DNA of 64,000 bases from Candidatus Methylophosphatis roskildensis (GCA_016708905.1 JADJEV010000005.1:310001-374000), one strand, 5' to 3'. Counted from the first letter of the stretch, positions 39,838 through 49,712 are shown. Numbers and translations: made by a program. Notes: generated by a model from the letters alone, not told the origin.

Positions 39838-39955
39838 TGGTCAGCTGTGCCCCTCGAAGGCATCCAAAGGAAGCTGTCGGGCAGAAGCGACCCGGCAGCC
39901 AACAGTCAATAGAGACAGCAGTTTAGCGCGGCTGGGCGCGCTTACCAAACTGGAA

Positions 39956-40723
39956 TTACAGGACGAAAACCTTGTCACCACGCAGCATCTGCGGCTTGAA
40001 GTCGGCTGCCCGCAGGGTGACCTCGGCCATGATCAGGTCGATCTGGCTGGGCTTCAGATGTGTGACGAACACTTCCGGTCGGGAACGGAGGTTTGCAAGT
40101 TCCCGGGCCAACATGCTGGGGTTGATGTGTCGGGAGCGCTCGGCAAGATCCGCCTCGGAATCGGAAAACGCGGTCTCGATCACCAGATAGCGCAGGTTTT
40201 TTAGTCGGTTGATCGCTTCCCAGAGCGGGGGATGCGCTGTCGTATCGCCGGTGAAGACGAAGCTCCCGCTGCCGGCTTCGAGCGCATAACCGACCGCGGG
40301 CACGGTATGGTTGGCCGGCAGGACCGTCAACTTGCGCGCACCCACTTCGACAACCTGGCCTACAGCGAGCGGTCGAAAGACCAGGCGCGGCGCCTCCAGC
40401 GTTGGGATTTCGCTGAAATCAGGCCAGATCACCCAGTTAAAGACATGTTTGCGCAAAGCGTCGATGGTCTCGGGCAATGCCCAGACAGTGAGCGGCGCCT
40501 CGCGCAGATCGCCCACGGTATCGACCAAAAAGGGTATGGAGGCAACGTGGTCGAGGTGGGAATGGGTCAGGAAGATGTGATCGATGCGGGTCAGTTCGGC
40601 CAACGAGAGGTCGCCGACGCCGGTGCCGGCATCGATGAGGACGTCGTGGTCGACCAGCATGGACGTGGTCCGCAGGTTTGCCCCGCCAATGCCGCCGCTA
40701 CACCCGAGTATCCTGACAATCAT
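39956..40723 (-). CDS. MBL-fold cyclic-nucleotide phosphodiesterase-like hydrolase
   Basis: The metallo-beta-lactamase fold is shown by THSHLDHVASIPFLVD (H-x-H-x-D-H), later His in LPANHTVPAVGYAL, FTGDTTAHPPLW, and a final VTHLKP. This matches class II 3',5'-cyclic-nucleotide phosphodiesterase-like proteins. ATG 40723 is chosen; a TTG at 40756 would overlap the cyclase gene's end. Because it is coded directly after a nucleotide cyclase, it may degrade the cyclase product; that is inference. Confidence 0.88.
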   Translation of the reverse strand: MIVRILGCSGGIGGANLRTTSMLVDHDVLIDAGTGVGDLSLAELTRIDHIFLTHSHLDHVASIPFLVDTVGDLREAPLTVWALPETIDALRKHVFNWVIWPDFSEIPTLEAPRLVFRPLAVGQVVEVGARKLTVLPANHTVPAVGYALEAGSGSFVFTGDTTAHPPLWEAINRLKNLRYLVIETAFSDSEADLAERSRHINPSMLARELANLRSRPEVFVTHLKPSQIDLIMAEVTLRAADFKPQMLRGDKVFVL

Positions 40724-40736
40724 AGAGGAGTCGACG

Positions 40737-42980
40737 TCATTTGAATTCGAAGGCAACCACGCCGTCCCAGTCTGCGGCCGGAGGTGCCGCCCTCAACTGC
40801 GCGATGCGCTCAAGGTATAAAGCATACAACGGTCGACCGGGTTCGCGCTGTGCCAAGTTTCTCAGTCCGGACTCCGCAGCTGACCATCGGCGGGCCCGAA
40901 AGTGCTCCAGCGTATCCTGCCATGCCAACAGGCGGGTCTTTTGCCCGGCATCGAGCTCCGATTCCAGACCCAGCGGTTCGTAGATCGTGACGGCGGCGCC
41001 TTTCCCCTTGACCCGCACTCGGTCGAGTTCCCGCCAGGCGAAACCAGGCACAGCCAGGCGAGTCGCCTCGCCCACCACGATTCCCACGCCGTAGCGGCGT
41101 GTCAGTCCCTGGAGCCGGGACGCGAGATTGACCGCGTCACCTATCGCCGTATAAGCCTTGCGCACCGAGGAACCGAAATCGCCGACCGTCACTTGCCCGG
41201 AGTTGATGCCAACCCCCATCTCAAGAACCGGAAAGCCTCTGACTGCCAGGGACTCGGACAGACGTATCATCTCGCGCTGCATCTCGAGCGCGGTTTCGAC
41301 CGCCGCCTTGGCGTGGTCGGGATTTGCCACGGGCGCGCCCCAGAATGCCATGACGGCGTCACCGATGTACTTATCGACCGTTCCGCGGTGACGGCCTATG
41401 ACAGCAGTCATCGCCGTCAGGAATTCGCCCAGCAACTGCGTAACCTGGCGCGGTTCGAGACGTTCGGCGATCGAGGTGAAGCCGCGCAGATCGCAGAACA
41501 GCACCGTCAGCTCGCAGTTCTGACCCTCCATGCTGTAGTGCTCCGGGTTGCGGCTCATCTCCGCGACCAGTTCGGGCGGCACGTATTGCCCGAACAATCG
41601 GGTGAACTGGCGCTTCGATCGCGCCTCGACCGTGTAGCCCCAGAACATCTGCAGAACGAGCAAAGCCGAAACCAGAAACAGGCTGGCCGCCACCGGCAGG
41701 GAATAGCCGAGCCGCCATGCCGCGAAGTTTCCGAGGATCAGCAGCGCCGCCATGCCCAGGGCGTTGAAGACCGCGCGCAGCGGGTTCAGGCGAGGCAGGG
41801 TGCGACGAACCAGCGCGCCTACCACGGCGAGCAGAGCGACTTCGTACGCAGGAATCCAGCTTGGCTGACGGCGAATGTTCCCGTCGAGCATGCCCGAGAG
41901 CAGGCTCGCGTGCATTTCGACGCCGATGAACGTATTGCTGACGGGCGTGACTCGAAGGTCGAGCAATCCGCCTGCAGAAGTTCCGATCAGCGCGATCTTG
42001 CCGCGCAGCGCATCTCCGGCGGCGCGATCCTTCACGACGTCCGCGATCGACACGTACCGAAAGGTGCCCGGAGGGCCACGGTAGGGAATCAGGGCATTGC
42101 TCTGGTCATCGACGGGAATTCGACGAACCCGCTCAGCCGACGGAATCCTCAGCGCCTCCACCCGCCGATGTTTCAGGCCGGCGAGCCAGCCGCTGCGGGA
42201 CCTTTCCAGTTCGACCACGTCGCTGCCGTCGATCAGCCGCAGCATCGCCAGCGCCAATGACTCATAGAGTCCATCGCCATAGGCCAGCAGCAAGGGGACT
42301 CGGCGCGATACACCGTCTGGATCGACGTCGACATTGAAGTGGCCAACCGCCGCCGCGGCCTCCTGAATACGCGGAAGATTGGCTCCATAGCTGCTCCGGG
42401 CCACGAAGCGGCCGGGAAACTCGGTTACCTTCATCGCGGGTCTTGGCAACCGGCCACTCTGGCTGCCGTTCGGTTCCTGCGAAAAAAAGTAGCCGAGTGC
42501 TACCGGACGGCCTTGAATCGCCTTGGCAAGGCGGCCGTCCCGGTCGAGTTGGGGCCTCAGACGGCCGATCTCCTCGACCACGGCGGGGTTGTTCGCCGAG
42601 GTACCGCGCTCGAGTTCGTCGAGTACCGTCAGGGCGGCACCCTGATCCGATTCGGCGAAAACCATGTCGAACCCAAGGGCGCGAACATCGTACTGGCGAA
42701 ACAACTTGTCCACGATCTCCGCCATCAGGTCGCGCCGCCAAGGCCAGCGACCCAGTTCGGCCAGCGACCGGTCATCGACGTCCACGATGACAATGCGCTC
42801 ATCGCCGGTCAGCGGTGCAAACAAGCGTGCCTTGATATCGTAAAGGATGGCGTCGGCCTGACGGACGAAGCGCAGTTCGGACAAGCCCGTGACGTGCGCC
42901 AGCAGCAGAAGAAGAACAATCGCCGCAAGCGCGAAGGTCAGCAGTTGCTGTGCGCGGCTACCGACGCGAAACCGCTTCAC
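40737..42980 (-). CDS. CHASE2-domain adenylate/guanylate cyclase
   Basis: The 747-residue membrane protein has an N-terminal hydrophobic helix, a large periplasmic CHASE2 sensor (ILYDIKARLFAPLTGDERIVIVDVDDRSLAELGRWPW), about three membrane helices near 380-450, and a C-terminal class III cyclase domain: LTVLFCDLRGFTSIAER near residue 490 and DKYIGDAVMAFWGAP near 535. It should make cAMP (or cGMP) in response to an extracytoplasmic signal. The phosphodiesterase-like gene follows 13 bp downstream. Confidence 0.95.
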   Translation of the reverse strand: MKRFRVGSRAQQLLTFALAAIVLLLLLAHVTGLSELRFVRQADAILYDIKARLFAPLTGDERIVIVDVDDRSLAELGRWPWRRDLMAEIVDKLFRQYDVRALGFDMVFAESDQGAALTVLDELERGTSANNPAVVEEIGRLRPQLDRDGRLAKAIQGRPVALGYFFSQEPNGSQSGRLPRPAMKVTEFPGRFVARSSYGANLPRIQEAAAAVGHFNVDVDPDGVSRRVPLLLAYGDGLYESLALAMLRLIDGSDVVELERSRSGWLAGLKHRRVEALRIPSAERVRRIPVDDQSNALIPYRGPPGTFRYVSIADVVKDRAAGDALRGKIALIGTSAGGLLDLRVTPVSNTFIGVEMHASLLSGMLDGNIRRQPSWIPAYEVALLAVVGALVRRTLPRLNPLRAVFNALGMAALLILGNFAAWRLGYSLPVAASLFLVSALLVLQMFWGYTVEARSKRQFTRLFGQYVPPELVAEMSRNPEHYSMEGQNCELTVLFCDLRGFTSIAERLEPRQVTQLLGEFLTAMTAVIGRHRGTVDKYIGDAVMAFWGAPVANPDHAKAAVETALEMQREMIRLSESLAVRGFPVLEMGVGINSGQVTVGDFGSSVRKAYTAIGDAVNLASRLQGLTRRYGVGIVVGEATRLAVPGFAWRELDRVRVKGKGAAVTIYEPLGLESELDAGQKTRLLAWQDTLEHFRARRWSAAESGLRNLAQREPGRPLYALYLERIAQLRAAPPAADWDGVVAFEFK

Positions 42981-43041
42981 GACGACCGTTGCCGGACGGC
43001 CGCCGGGAGGACGGGCGGCTGGCGGACACTGCGACCGCGGA

Positions 43042-43758
43042 TCACGGCTTGAGGAAGAATTCCATCTTGACGCCGGCGAGTTCGATCAAGTCATGGTCGG
43101 CCAAGGGGTGTGCCTGTGCGTCTATCATCCTGCCATTGACGATCGGGAACTGCGCGCCTTCGACATGCGTCAGGAAATAGCCTTGCGGGCGCCGGGTAAT
43201 GACAGCCACTTGGACGCCCGGCTTGCCAAGCGTGGTCAGCGTCTTGGACAGGTCGAGCGACTTGCCGGCATTGCCACCGGAAAGAATCTTCACTACTCCG
43301 ACGGACTGAAGGGGTCCATCGGCAGCAGTCGTGGTGTACTGAGTCGACGGCCGCATCCCGACCTGGGTATCGGTTGGCGATCGCGGTAGCGGAGCACCGC
43401 CAGTGGCGGGCAGACCCTGGGAGACATCGATCGGCGGCGCCTTTTCATAATCGGTTGCCGCCGCACCGACCACGTCGCTGACGAACTTGAGGCGGTACTT
43501 ACCCAATTCGACGACGTCATTGTCCTTGAGGAAGTGCTTCTTGACGGGTTGCCCATTGACATACGTTCCGTTGGTGCTGTTGAGGTCTTCGAGGAACGAA
43601 TCAGTGAGGATCGTCACAATCGCGGCGTGCTCACCACTGATCGCAAGATTGTCAATCTGTATGTCGTTGTGTGGCTTGCGTCCGATGGTCGTACGCTCCT
43701 TGGTCAGCGCGATTTCCTTCAGCACCAGCCCGTCCATACTCAGAATCAACTTGGCCAT
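43042..43758 (-). CDS. FHA-domain protein with two FHA-like domains
   Basis: The 238-residue protein has a canonical FHA domain at residues 15-90 (TTIGRKPHNDIQIDNLAISGEHA, LNSTNGTYVNG) that binds phosphothreonine, a Pro/Thr-rich linker, and a C-terminal FHA-like domain lacking the key Arg-Ser signature (TTLGKPGVQVAV through NGRMIDAQAHPL). It lies between a cyclase and a PP2C phosphatase, a typical set with Ser/Thr kinases, but no kinase gene is in this window. Confidence 0.92.
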   Translation of the reverse strand: MAKLILSMDGLVLKEIALTKERTTIGRKPHNDIQIDNLAISGEHAAIVTILTDSFLEDLNSTNGTYVNGQPVKKHFLKDNDVVELGKYRLKFVSDVVGAAATDYEKAPPIDVSQGLPATGGAPLPRSPTDTQVGMRPSTQYTTTAADGPLQSVGVVKILSGGNAGKSLDLSKTLTTLGKPGVQVAVITRRPQGYFLTHVEGAQFPIVNGRMIDAQAHPLADHDLIELAGVKMEFFLKP

Positions 43759-43771
43759 CTCGATTTTCCGA

Positions 43772-44596
43772 TTATCTGAACCACGCCAGCAGCCTGGAAA
43801 TCAAGCCACGCGGCGCAGCAAATTCCTGCACGATCTTGACCAGTACCACCGACACGTTGTCGCGCCCGCCATGGTCATTGGCCTTCTGGATGAGTGTCGT
43901 CGCCGCCTGCTCGGGATCGTGCGCGAGTGAACTCAGGGTCTCTGTGATCTCGACATCATCGACCATGTCATTGAGGCCATCCGAACACAACAGATAGATA
44001 TCTCCCGGCAAGGTATCGTAGTCGCGGATCTCCGCCTGGACCATCGGGTCGACGCCCAGCGCGCGGGTAACCAGATTCCGGTTTTGCGACAGCCGTGCCT
44101 CATCCAGGGTAATCATGCCGCTGTCGATCTGCTCCTGCAACAACGAATGGTCTTTCGTCAGTTGCTCGAGCCGGCCGTCGCGAATACGATAGGCGCGCGA
44201 GTCACCGATATGTACGAGCGTTACCGAGTTGTCGTAGAACCGGGCCATTACCAACGTCGTACCCATCCCGGCGTACTGGGGCTGGCTCTGCGCGGCTTCG
44301 TAGATGGCCGTGTTGGCACGGGCGACGCTCGCTTCGAGAATGCCATGCGCGTCGGACCGGCCGCCCGCGTCCTGCGGCAGCCGCGTGGAAAAAACCTTCT
44401 CGAGATCGGCGCTCAAGAGGCTGGCTGCCATGCCGGCCGCCACCTCGCCCGCATTGTAACCGCCCATTCCGTCCGCCAAAATCGCCAGGCCGCTCGCAGC
44501 ACTGACGAACACCGCATCCTCGTTATGGGTTCGGACCATGCCCGCGTCGCTGCGAGCAATGATCATCAGGCAGGCCGACAGGTCCATTTCGGTCAT
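43772..44596 (-). CDS. PP2C-family Ser/Thr protein phosphatase
   Basis: This PPM phosphatase of about 274 residues has RSDAGMVRTHNEDAV, LAILADGMGGYNAGEVA, VHIGDSRAYRIR, YLLCSDGLNDMV and GGRDNVSVVLV, which supply the metal-binding Asp residues. It removes phosphate from Ser/Thr and probably acts on the same targets the FHA protein reads. ATG 44596 is likely; the frame is open to 44650. The gene is 13 bp before the FHA gene, so the two are co-transcribed. Confidence 0.93.
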   Translation of the reverse strand: MTEMDLSACLMIIARSDAGMVRTHNEDAVFVSAASGLAILADGMGGYNAGEVAAGMAASLLSADLEKVFSTRLPQDAGGRSDAHGILEASVARANTAIYEAAQSQPQYAGMGTTLVMARFYDNSVTLVHIGDSRAYRIRDGRLEQLTKDHSLLQEQIDSGMITLDEARLSQNRNLVTRALGVDPMVQAEIRDYDTLPGDIYLLCSDGLNDMVDDVEITETLSSLAHDPEQAATTLIQKANDHGGRDNVSVVLVKIVQEFAAPRGLISRLLAWFR

Positions 44597-44859
44597 GAGC
44601 CTGATGCCGGCCGAATCCGCTGCACAAAGGGATTTCGCCCGACCGCACATACCGGCGCTCTCGCATGATCCCCGCGTGGGATGAGTCTGGTGGACACCCT
44701 GCCGTCCCTAATTCGAGATGGGCCCGAAACCCGCTTCCGCCTGAATAGTGAGCGGCCGTGGCTGGAAGCCCGAATTGTTTTGACTTTGTGCCGAGTCCCA
44801 ATAGTAGTCGTTCATTGTTGTGCGAATCGCGCCACCCCGTCAATTAGACTCTCGACCGA

Positions 44860-45813
44860 TCAAAATGGAAGCTCGGTCCCGACACCACGATCCCGGGCAA
44901 TGCGGAATACGCGTACCGCCAAAGCAAGATCCTGTATCGCCATGCCCTGCGACTCGAACAATGTAATCTCGGCCGGAGCGCACCGGCCGCGGCGCGAGCC
45001 AACCATCACCTCGCCGATCTCGACCAGTTGCCCATCATGAAGCCGGCCTTTTTCAAGCAATGGCAACAGGTCGCCCGCCTCACGCAATGCTGTCTGCCTC
45101 GCGTCGACAACGATCCGCGCCGCCCGCCGCACTGTCGCTTCGTCGATCTCGCGACGAATCAGCGAATTCGAACCGGCCGCGGTTATGTGGGTACCGTCTT
45201 CGAGCCAGTCGGCGGAAAACAGCGGCGTCGAGGAGGTCGTAATCGTGACGACAATATCCGAACCTCGAACAAGCTCTTCTGCGGTCTTGGCCGCCACGAC
45301 GGTTCGCTCGACAAGCTGCGACATTGCCCTGCAGAATGCGTCGAGTTTTTCACGTGTCCTGGAGAACACCTTGACCAGTTCGATCGGCCGCACCGCGCAC
45401 GCCGCTTCAATCTGACTACGCGCCTGCCAACCGGCACCAAAGACGCCGAGCACTCGAGCCTCTTCGCGCGCGAGCCACTTCGCCGCCAGGCCGCCCATTG
45501 CCCCGGTACGCATCATCCCCAGGTAGTTCGCCTCGACAACCGCCAGTTGCCGCCCGTTGGCAGCATCGTAAAGGTTGACTTTGAACCGGGTACCTTCGCG
45601 GCTGGACGTGTAGACCTTGTAACCCAGCACCCCCTCGGACGGTAGCGCACCTTGCAGGATGTGCATGGTCGTAGCGGGCAACCTTGCGCGTTGACGCGGG
45701 AAATCGATTGCCGTCCCGTCGCCATGGGCCTTGTGGGCGGCTTCAACCGCCTCGAGCGCCAATGGCATCGTTACGACCCCTTCAACTTCGACCTCGCTCA
45801 GAAATAGACTCAT
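44860..45813 (-). CDS. Ornithine cyclodeaminase/mu-crystallin family enzyme
   Basis: The 317-residue protein has an N-terminal substrate domain (MSLFLSEVEVEGVVTMPLALEAVEAAH, GYKVYTSSREGTRF) and a NAD(P)-binding Rossmann domain (LGVFGAGWQARSQIEA). The family includes ornithine cyclodeaminases, ketimine reductases and alanine dehydrogenases, so the substrate is uncertain. ATG 45813 is chosen. It follows the TerC-family gene by a few bases on the same strand. Confidence 0.88.
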   Translation of the reverse strand: MSLFLSEVEVEGVVTMPLALEAVEAAHKAHGDGTAIDFPRQRARLPATTMHILQGALPSEGVLGYKVYTSSREGTRFKVNLYDAANGRQLAVVEANYLGMMRTGAMGGLAAKWLAREEARVLGVFGAGWQARSQIEAACAVRPIELVKVFSRTREKLDAFCRAMSQLVERTVVAAKTAEELVRGSDIVVTITTSSTPLFSADWLEDGTHITAAGSNSLIRREIDEATVRRAARIVVDARQTALREAGDLLPLLEKGRLHDGQLVEIGEVMVGSRRGRCAPAEITLFESQGMAIQDLALAVRVFRIARDRGVGTELPF

Positions 45814-45820
45814 GGAAGTG

Positions 45821-46516
45821 TCACACCACCGGGTAGTCGGCTGTCGTGCGCCGCCGTGCAATCCAAGTTCCGGCTGCAACCACAAACGCCGCACCGAGCA
45901 CGGCAGCAACATACTGCGCCGCCGGAACCATCGCCTCTACCTGCTCCTTGACGGCCACATCGCCGACCAGCATGCCTCCAGCAACCCATCCGAGCAAGCC
46001 GGCGCCGAATGTCACCATGACTGGATATCTCTCCATCAATTTCAACACGATTTGACTCGACCAGACGATCAGCGGAATACTGACTGCAAGTCCGAACAAC
46101 AGCAGGAATAGACTGTCACGCGATGCGGCAGCAACCGCAATCACATTGTCGATGCTCATCACGAAATCCGCAATGACGATGGTCTTGACTGCGCTCCAAA
46201 GACCGCTCGCCGCTGCGATTTCGTGGCCTCCTTGATCGTCGGCAACCAGCAATCTGACACCTATCCAGAGAAGCAGCAGCCCGCCGGCGAGCTTCAGGTA
46301 CGGCATGCCCAACAGCTTCGCGGCAAAGGCCGTAAGCAATACCCGCAACCCGACCGCACCGAAGACGCCCCAGAAGATGCCCTTCTTTCGTTGTTCGGGC
46401 GGCAAATTGCGACACGCCAAGGCGATCACGACGGCATTATCTCCGGACAGAATCAGGTCAATCGCGATGATCTGCATCACCGCAATCCAGAATGCGGCGG
46501 ACGAAAGGTCGGGCAT
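45821..46516 (-). CDS. TerC-family integral membrane protein (YjbE-like)
   Basis: The 231-residue protein has about seven membrane helices with TerC motifs: IDLILSGDNAVVIALACR near the start and ADFVMSIDNVIAVAAA in the middle, where the Asp-Asn pairs probably bind a metal. Related proteins act in manganese export or tellurium resistance. ATG 46516 begins MPDLSSAAFWIAVMQI. Confidence 0.92.
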   Translation of the reverse strand: MPDLSSAAFWIAVMQIIAIDLILSGDNAVVIALACRNLPPEQRKKGIFWGVFGAVGLRVLLTAFAAKLLGMPYLKLAGGLLLLWIGVRLLVADDQGGHEIAAASGLWSAVKTIVIADFVMSIDNVIAVAAASRDSLFLLLFGLAVSIPLIVWSSQIVLKLMERYPVMVTFGAGLLGWVAGGMLVGDVAVKEQVEAMVPAAQYVAAVLGAAFVVAAGTWIARRRTTADYPVV

Positions 46517-46603
46517 GGGTTGCGGCGCTGAGGAAGTCAGTCGTCGATTTTACACCGCAGCCCGGCAAGCCAAGAATTCGGTAAACGTCCAGTCCAACAA
46601 GAA

Positions 46604-46633
46604 GAAACGCCGACGGTCCACCGTCGGCGTTTC
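46604..46633 (-). terminator. Rho-independent terminator of sucCD
   Basis: GAAACGCCGACGG (46604-46616) and CCGTCGGCGTTTC (46621-46633) are exact complements, 13 bp with a 4-nt loop. On the minus strand TTCTTCTTGTT follows. It lies 22 bp after the sucD stop. Confidence 0.92.
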
Positions 46634-46655
46634 GGGAGCGAGACCGCAAAGTCGG

Positions 46656-47549
46656 CTAGAGCAGGCTCTTCAGCAAGCGTCCCATTTCCGACGGATTGCG
46701 CGTTACGTGGAAGCCGCACTCCTCCATGATGGCAAGCTTCGCGTCGGCAGTATCGGCACCGCCCGAGATAAGTGCGCCAGCATGCCCCATACGCTTGCCA
46801 GCCGGAGCGGTAACCCCGGCGATGAAACCCACGATGGGCTTCTTCATGTTGGACTTGCACCAGCGCGCGGCGTCGGCCTCATCGGGGCCGCCGATTTCGC
46901 CGATCATGATGACCGCATCGGTATCCGGATCGTCGTTGAAGGCCTTCATCAAGTCGACATGCTTGAGCCCGTTGATTGGATCGCCACCGAGGCCCACGGC
47001 CGAAGACTGCCCGAGCCCAATTTCGGTCAACTGGGCGACCGCCTCGTAGGTGAGCGTGCCGGAGCGCGACACCACGCCGATGCGGCCCTTGCGATGGATG
47101 TGTCCCGGCATGATGCCAATCTTGATTTCATCGGGCGTGATGGTTCCGGGGCAGTTTGGCCCGAGCAGCAGAGTCTTCTTGCCACCTGCGGCCTCCTTGG
47201 CCCTCATCTTGTTGCGTACGATGAGCATGTCGCGCACCGGGATCCCTTCGGTAATGCAAATCACCAGATCGAGATCGGCCTCGCAGGCCTCCCAGACCGC
47301 GGCCGCGGCCCCTGGTGGCGGCACGTATATTACCGAGACCGTAGCGCCGGTCTGCGCCTTGGCGTCCTTTACCGAGGCGAAAATGGGAATATCGAAGATC
47401 TTTTCGCCTGCTTTCTTCGGGTTGACGCCGGCAACGAAGCAGTTCTTGCCATTGGCGTACTCCTGGCACTTCTCGGTGTGGAACTGGCCGGTCTTGCCGG
47501 TGATGCCCTGGGTGATGACCTTGGTGTCCTTGTTGATCAGAATCGACAT
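46656..47549 (-). CDS. sucD: Succinyl-CoA synthetase alpha subunit
   Basis: The 297-residue subunit binds CoA and carries the active-site His in MPGHIHRKGRIGVVSRSGTLTYE (the phosphohistidine itself is in the later GHAGAL segment). It has TGKTGQFHT at the N-terminus. With SucC it makes ATP or GTP from succinyl-CoA in the TCA cycle. ATG 47549 begins MSILINKDTKV. It lies 17 bp after sucC, and a terminator follows. Confidence 0.97.
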   Translation of the reverse strand: MSILINKDTKVITQGITGKTGQFHTEKCQEYANGKNCFVAGVNPKKAGEKIFDIPIFASVKDAKAQTGATVSVIYVPPPGAAAAVWEACEADLDLVICITEGIPVRDMLIVRNKMRAKEAAGGKKTLLLGPNCPGTITPDEIKIGIMPGHIHRKGRIGVVSRSGTLTYEAVAQLTEIGLGQSSAVGLGGDPINGLKHVDLMKAFNDDPDTDAVIMIGEIGGPDEADAARWCKSNMKKPIVGFIAGVTAPAGKRMGHAGALISGGADTADAKLAIMEECGFHVTRNPSEMGRLLKSLL

Positions 47550-47566
47550 TGTTCGTATCCCCCCGG

Positions 47567-48727
47567 TTACTTGACGGCCGCGACGATTTTCTCGGCGGCC
47601 TCGGCCATGGTGTCGGCCGAGATGATCGGCAGACCGGAATCGGCAAGGATCTTCTTGCCCATCTCCTCGTTGGTGCCCTTCATGCGCACCACCAGCGGCA
47701 CGGATAGATGGACCTCGTTGGCCGCAGCAACCACGCCGGTAGCGATGGTGTCGCAGCGCATGATGCCGCCGAAGATGTTGACCAGGATGCCCTTGACTTG
47801 GGGGTTCTCGAGCATGATCCTGAAGGCCTCGGTCACCTTTTCGGTGGTCGCGCCACCGCCGACGTCGAGGAAGTTGGCCGGTTCGGCGCCGTAGAGCTTG
47901 ATCGTGTCCATGGTCGCCATCGCCAAGCCGGCGCCGTTGACCATGCAACCGATGTTGCCGTCGAGCGAGATGTAGGACAAATCGAATTTCGAGGCCTCGA
48001 CTTCCGCCGGATCCTCTTCGTCCAGATCGCGAAAGGCTACGATGTCCTCGTGGCGATAAAGCGAGTTCGAGTCGAAGTTGAACTTGGCATCGAGCGCCTT
48101 GATGTTACCGTTGCCCTCGAGGATCATCGGATTGATCTCCGCCAGTGTGGCATCGGTTTCCATGTAGCAGGTATAGAGCTTCTTGAACGTATCGACCGCC
48201 TGAGCCTGCGAGCCCGCCGGAACGCCGATACCGTTGGCCAGTTCGAGCGCCTGCGCGTCGGTCAGCCCGACCAGCGGGTCCACGAAGACCTTGATGATCT
48301 TCTCGGGACTCTTGTGCGCAACCTCCTCGATGTCCATACCTCCCTCCGAGGAGGCCATCATGGCGACCTTCTGCGTGGTGCGGTCGGTCAGCGCCGCGAC
48401 GTAATATTCTTTCTTGATGTCGGCGCCCTCTTCGATCAGAAGTCGGCGCACCTTCTGACCTCCCGGCCCGGTCTGATGCGTCACCAACTGCATACCAAGG
48501 ATTGCTGTGGCGAAGCTTTTCACCTCGTCCATCGACTTGGCCACCTTGACCCCACCGCCTTTGCCGCGTCCCCCGGCGTGGATCTGGGCCTTGACGACCC
48601 ATACCTTGCCCCCCAATTTCTGCGCTGCGCTCACCGCCTCGTCGACGGAGAAGCACGCAATGCCCTTCGGCGTGGCAACGCCGAATTTGCGCAGAATTTC
48701 CTTCGCCTGATACTCATGGATTTTCAT
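47567..48727 (-). CDS. sucC: Succinyl-CoA synthetase beta subunit
   Basis: This 386-residue ATP-grasp subunit begins MKIHEYQAKEILRKFGV and has KAQIHAGGRGKGGGVKVAKS, EINPMILEG and VNGAGLAMATMDTIKLYG. It binds the nucleotide and completes the two-subunit enzyme. ATG 48727 is the conserved start. Confidence 0.98.
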   Translation of the reverse strand: MKIHEYQAKEILRKFGVATPKGIACFSVDEAVSAAQKLGGKVWVVKAQIHAGGRGKGGGVKVAKSMDEVKSFATAILGMQLVTHQTGPGGQKVRRLLIEEGADIKKEYYVAALTDRTTQKVAMMASSEGGMDIEEVAHKSPEKIIKVFVDPLVGLTDAQALELANGIGVPAGSQAQAVDTFKKLYTCYMETDATLAEINPMILEGNGNIKALDAKFNFDSNSLYRHEDIVAFRDLDEEDPAEVEASKFDLSYISLDGNIGCMVNGAGLAMATMDTIKLYGAEPANFLDVGGGATTEKVTEAFRIMLENPQVKGILVNIFGGIMRCDTIATGVVAAANEVHLSVPLVVRMKGTNEEMGKKILADSGLPIISADTMAEAAEKIVAAVK

Positions 48728-49346
48728 GCGGATTCCTTGCTGATCAAAGCTTCGTTGATAGATGCCGGCGGCGGTCCGTTCCCACGGATTCCGCGCCAGT
48801 CTTCGAGTTCGTCAGGTTCAATATTTGAAGCACTGGACGCCCTCCCCTCCGCGATCCCAACCAGGGCAAACGCACCGGGTTGTTTCCGCCGTGGATTCAA
48901 TTGTCGCAGAACAATCGGGATGAAACGGGAGCATGTCAGGAACCGCCGTTTCGTCGATGCCCGCAACACAAGGTCGAATTGCCGCTGACGACAGCGACAA
49001 GAGCAATTCCCTCGAACGGGCGCGTTCATCCCGCTGGAAGACAGCAGAGGCAGCTACCGCAACCCCCGTGTCTCGATCAGCGACTCCACATGCCGGCGGG
49101 CAGCCATAACGCGAACAGCACGCCGTGCGCCGTTCGACAGCATTCAGGCTTTCGTCACCTCGCCTCGCCAAATGCGAAACGCTTCGCCTACGGGGATAAG
49201 AACGCGTCACGAACGGCTGTGGCATGAGCGGTATCGGGGATCAGGTCGAAACCTTTCGAAGGGGACGCAGCAGTCAAGCCGCGACCTCATATCAAGTGAC
49301 AAATCTTAGCATATCGGCCGGCCATTGTGCGGCGCGGCAAACAAGC
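48728..49346. other. Intergenic region upstream of sucC
   Basis: About 620 bp contain no gene I can support. Short open frames on both strands lack recognisable domains. The part next to 48728 must hold the sucCD promoter; I do not see a clear sigma-70 pair. Confidence 0.5.
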
Positions 49347-49712
49347 TCAAAGTGCCCGCCAGAGATCTCGATGACGAAACCGGGCCGGCGCATGAGCGGC
49401 AAGTACGGATAGCACGAGCACCAGCCAAAACAGCCAGGCCGCCCGCGCCGCGTCGAACGCCAGCCAGGCAACCAGGGCCAACTTGATCGCCATCCATAAA
49501 CCCGCCACCTGCCTGAGGTAGGCCGGGTTGGACCAAAGGTCGAGCCCGACCATCGCACAACCTGAGCCAACAAGCAGGAATGGAAATACCGGCCCCGGAT
49601 TCCCGCCGAACAACACCGAACCGGACCCGATCAGACCGACAACGTGCGCTGCCCGCAGCAGATTCAGCAGCCATCGCCGCAACGTGTGACCGATGGCCGA
49701 TTCGGGCCTCAA
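49347..49712 (-). CDS. Small membrane protein of unknown function
   Basis: The 121-residue protein has about four hydrophobic segments: LLRAAHVVGLIGSGSVLFG, FLLVGSGCAMVGLDLW, MAIKLALVAWLAFDA and WLFWLVLVLSVLAAH. It looks like a polytopic inner-membrane protein. ATG 49712 begins MRPESAIGHTLRRWLLNLLR. I do not recognise a family. It is divergent from the histidine kinase gene. Confidence 0.65.
   Translation of the reverse strand: MRPESAIGHTLRRWLLNLLRAAHVVGLIGSGSVLFGGNPGPVFPFLLVGSGCAMVGLDLWSNPAYLRQVAGLWMAIKLALVAWLAFDAARAAWLFWLVLVLSVLAAHAPARFRHRDLWRAL

Noticed and set aside
48818..49225. 135-codon minus-strand frame upstream of sucC
   Set aside because: Arg/Ser/Cys-rich composition without hydrophobic core or motif; overlaps other random frames; no ribosome site.
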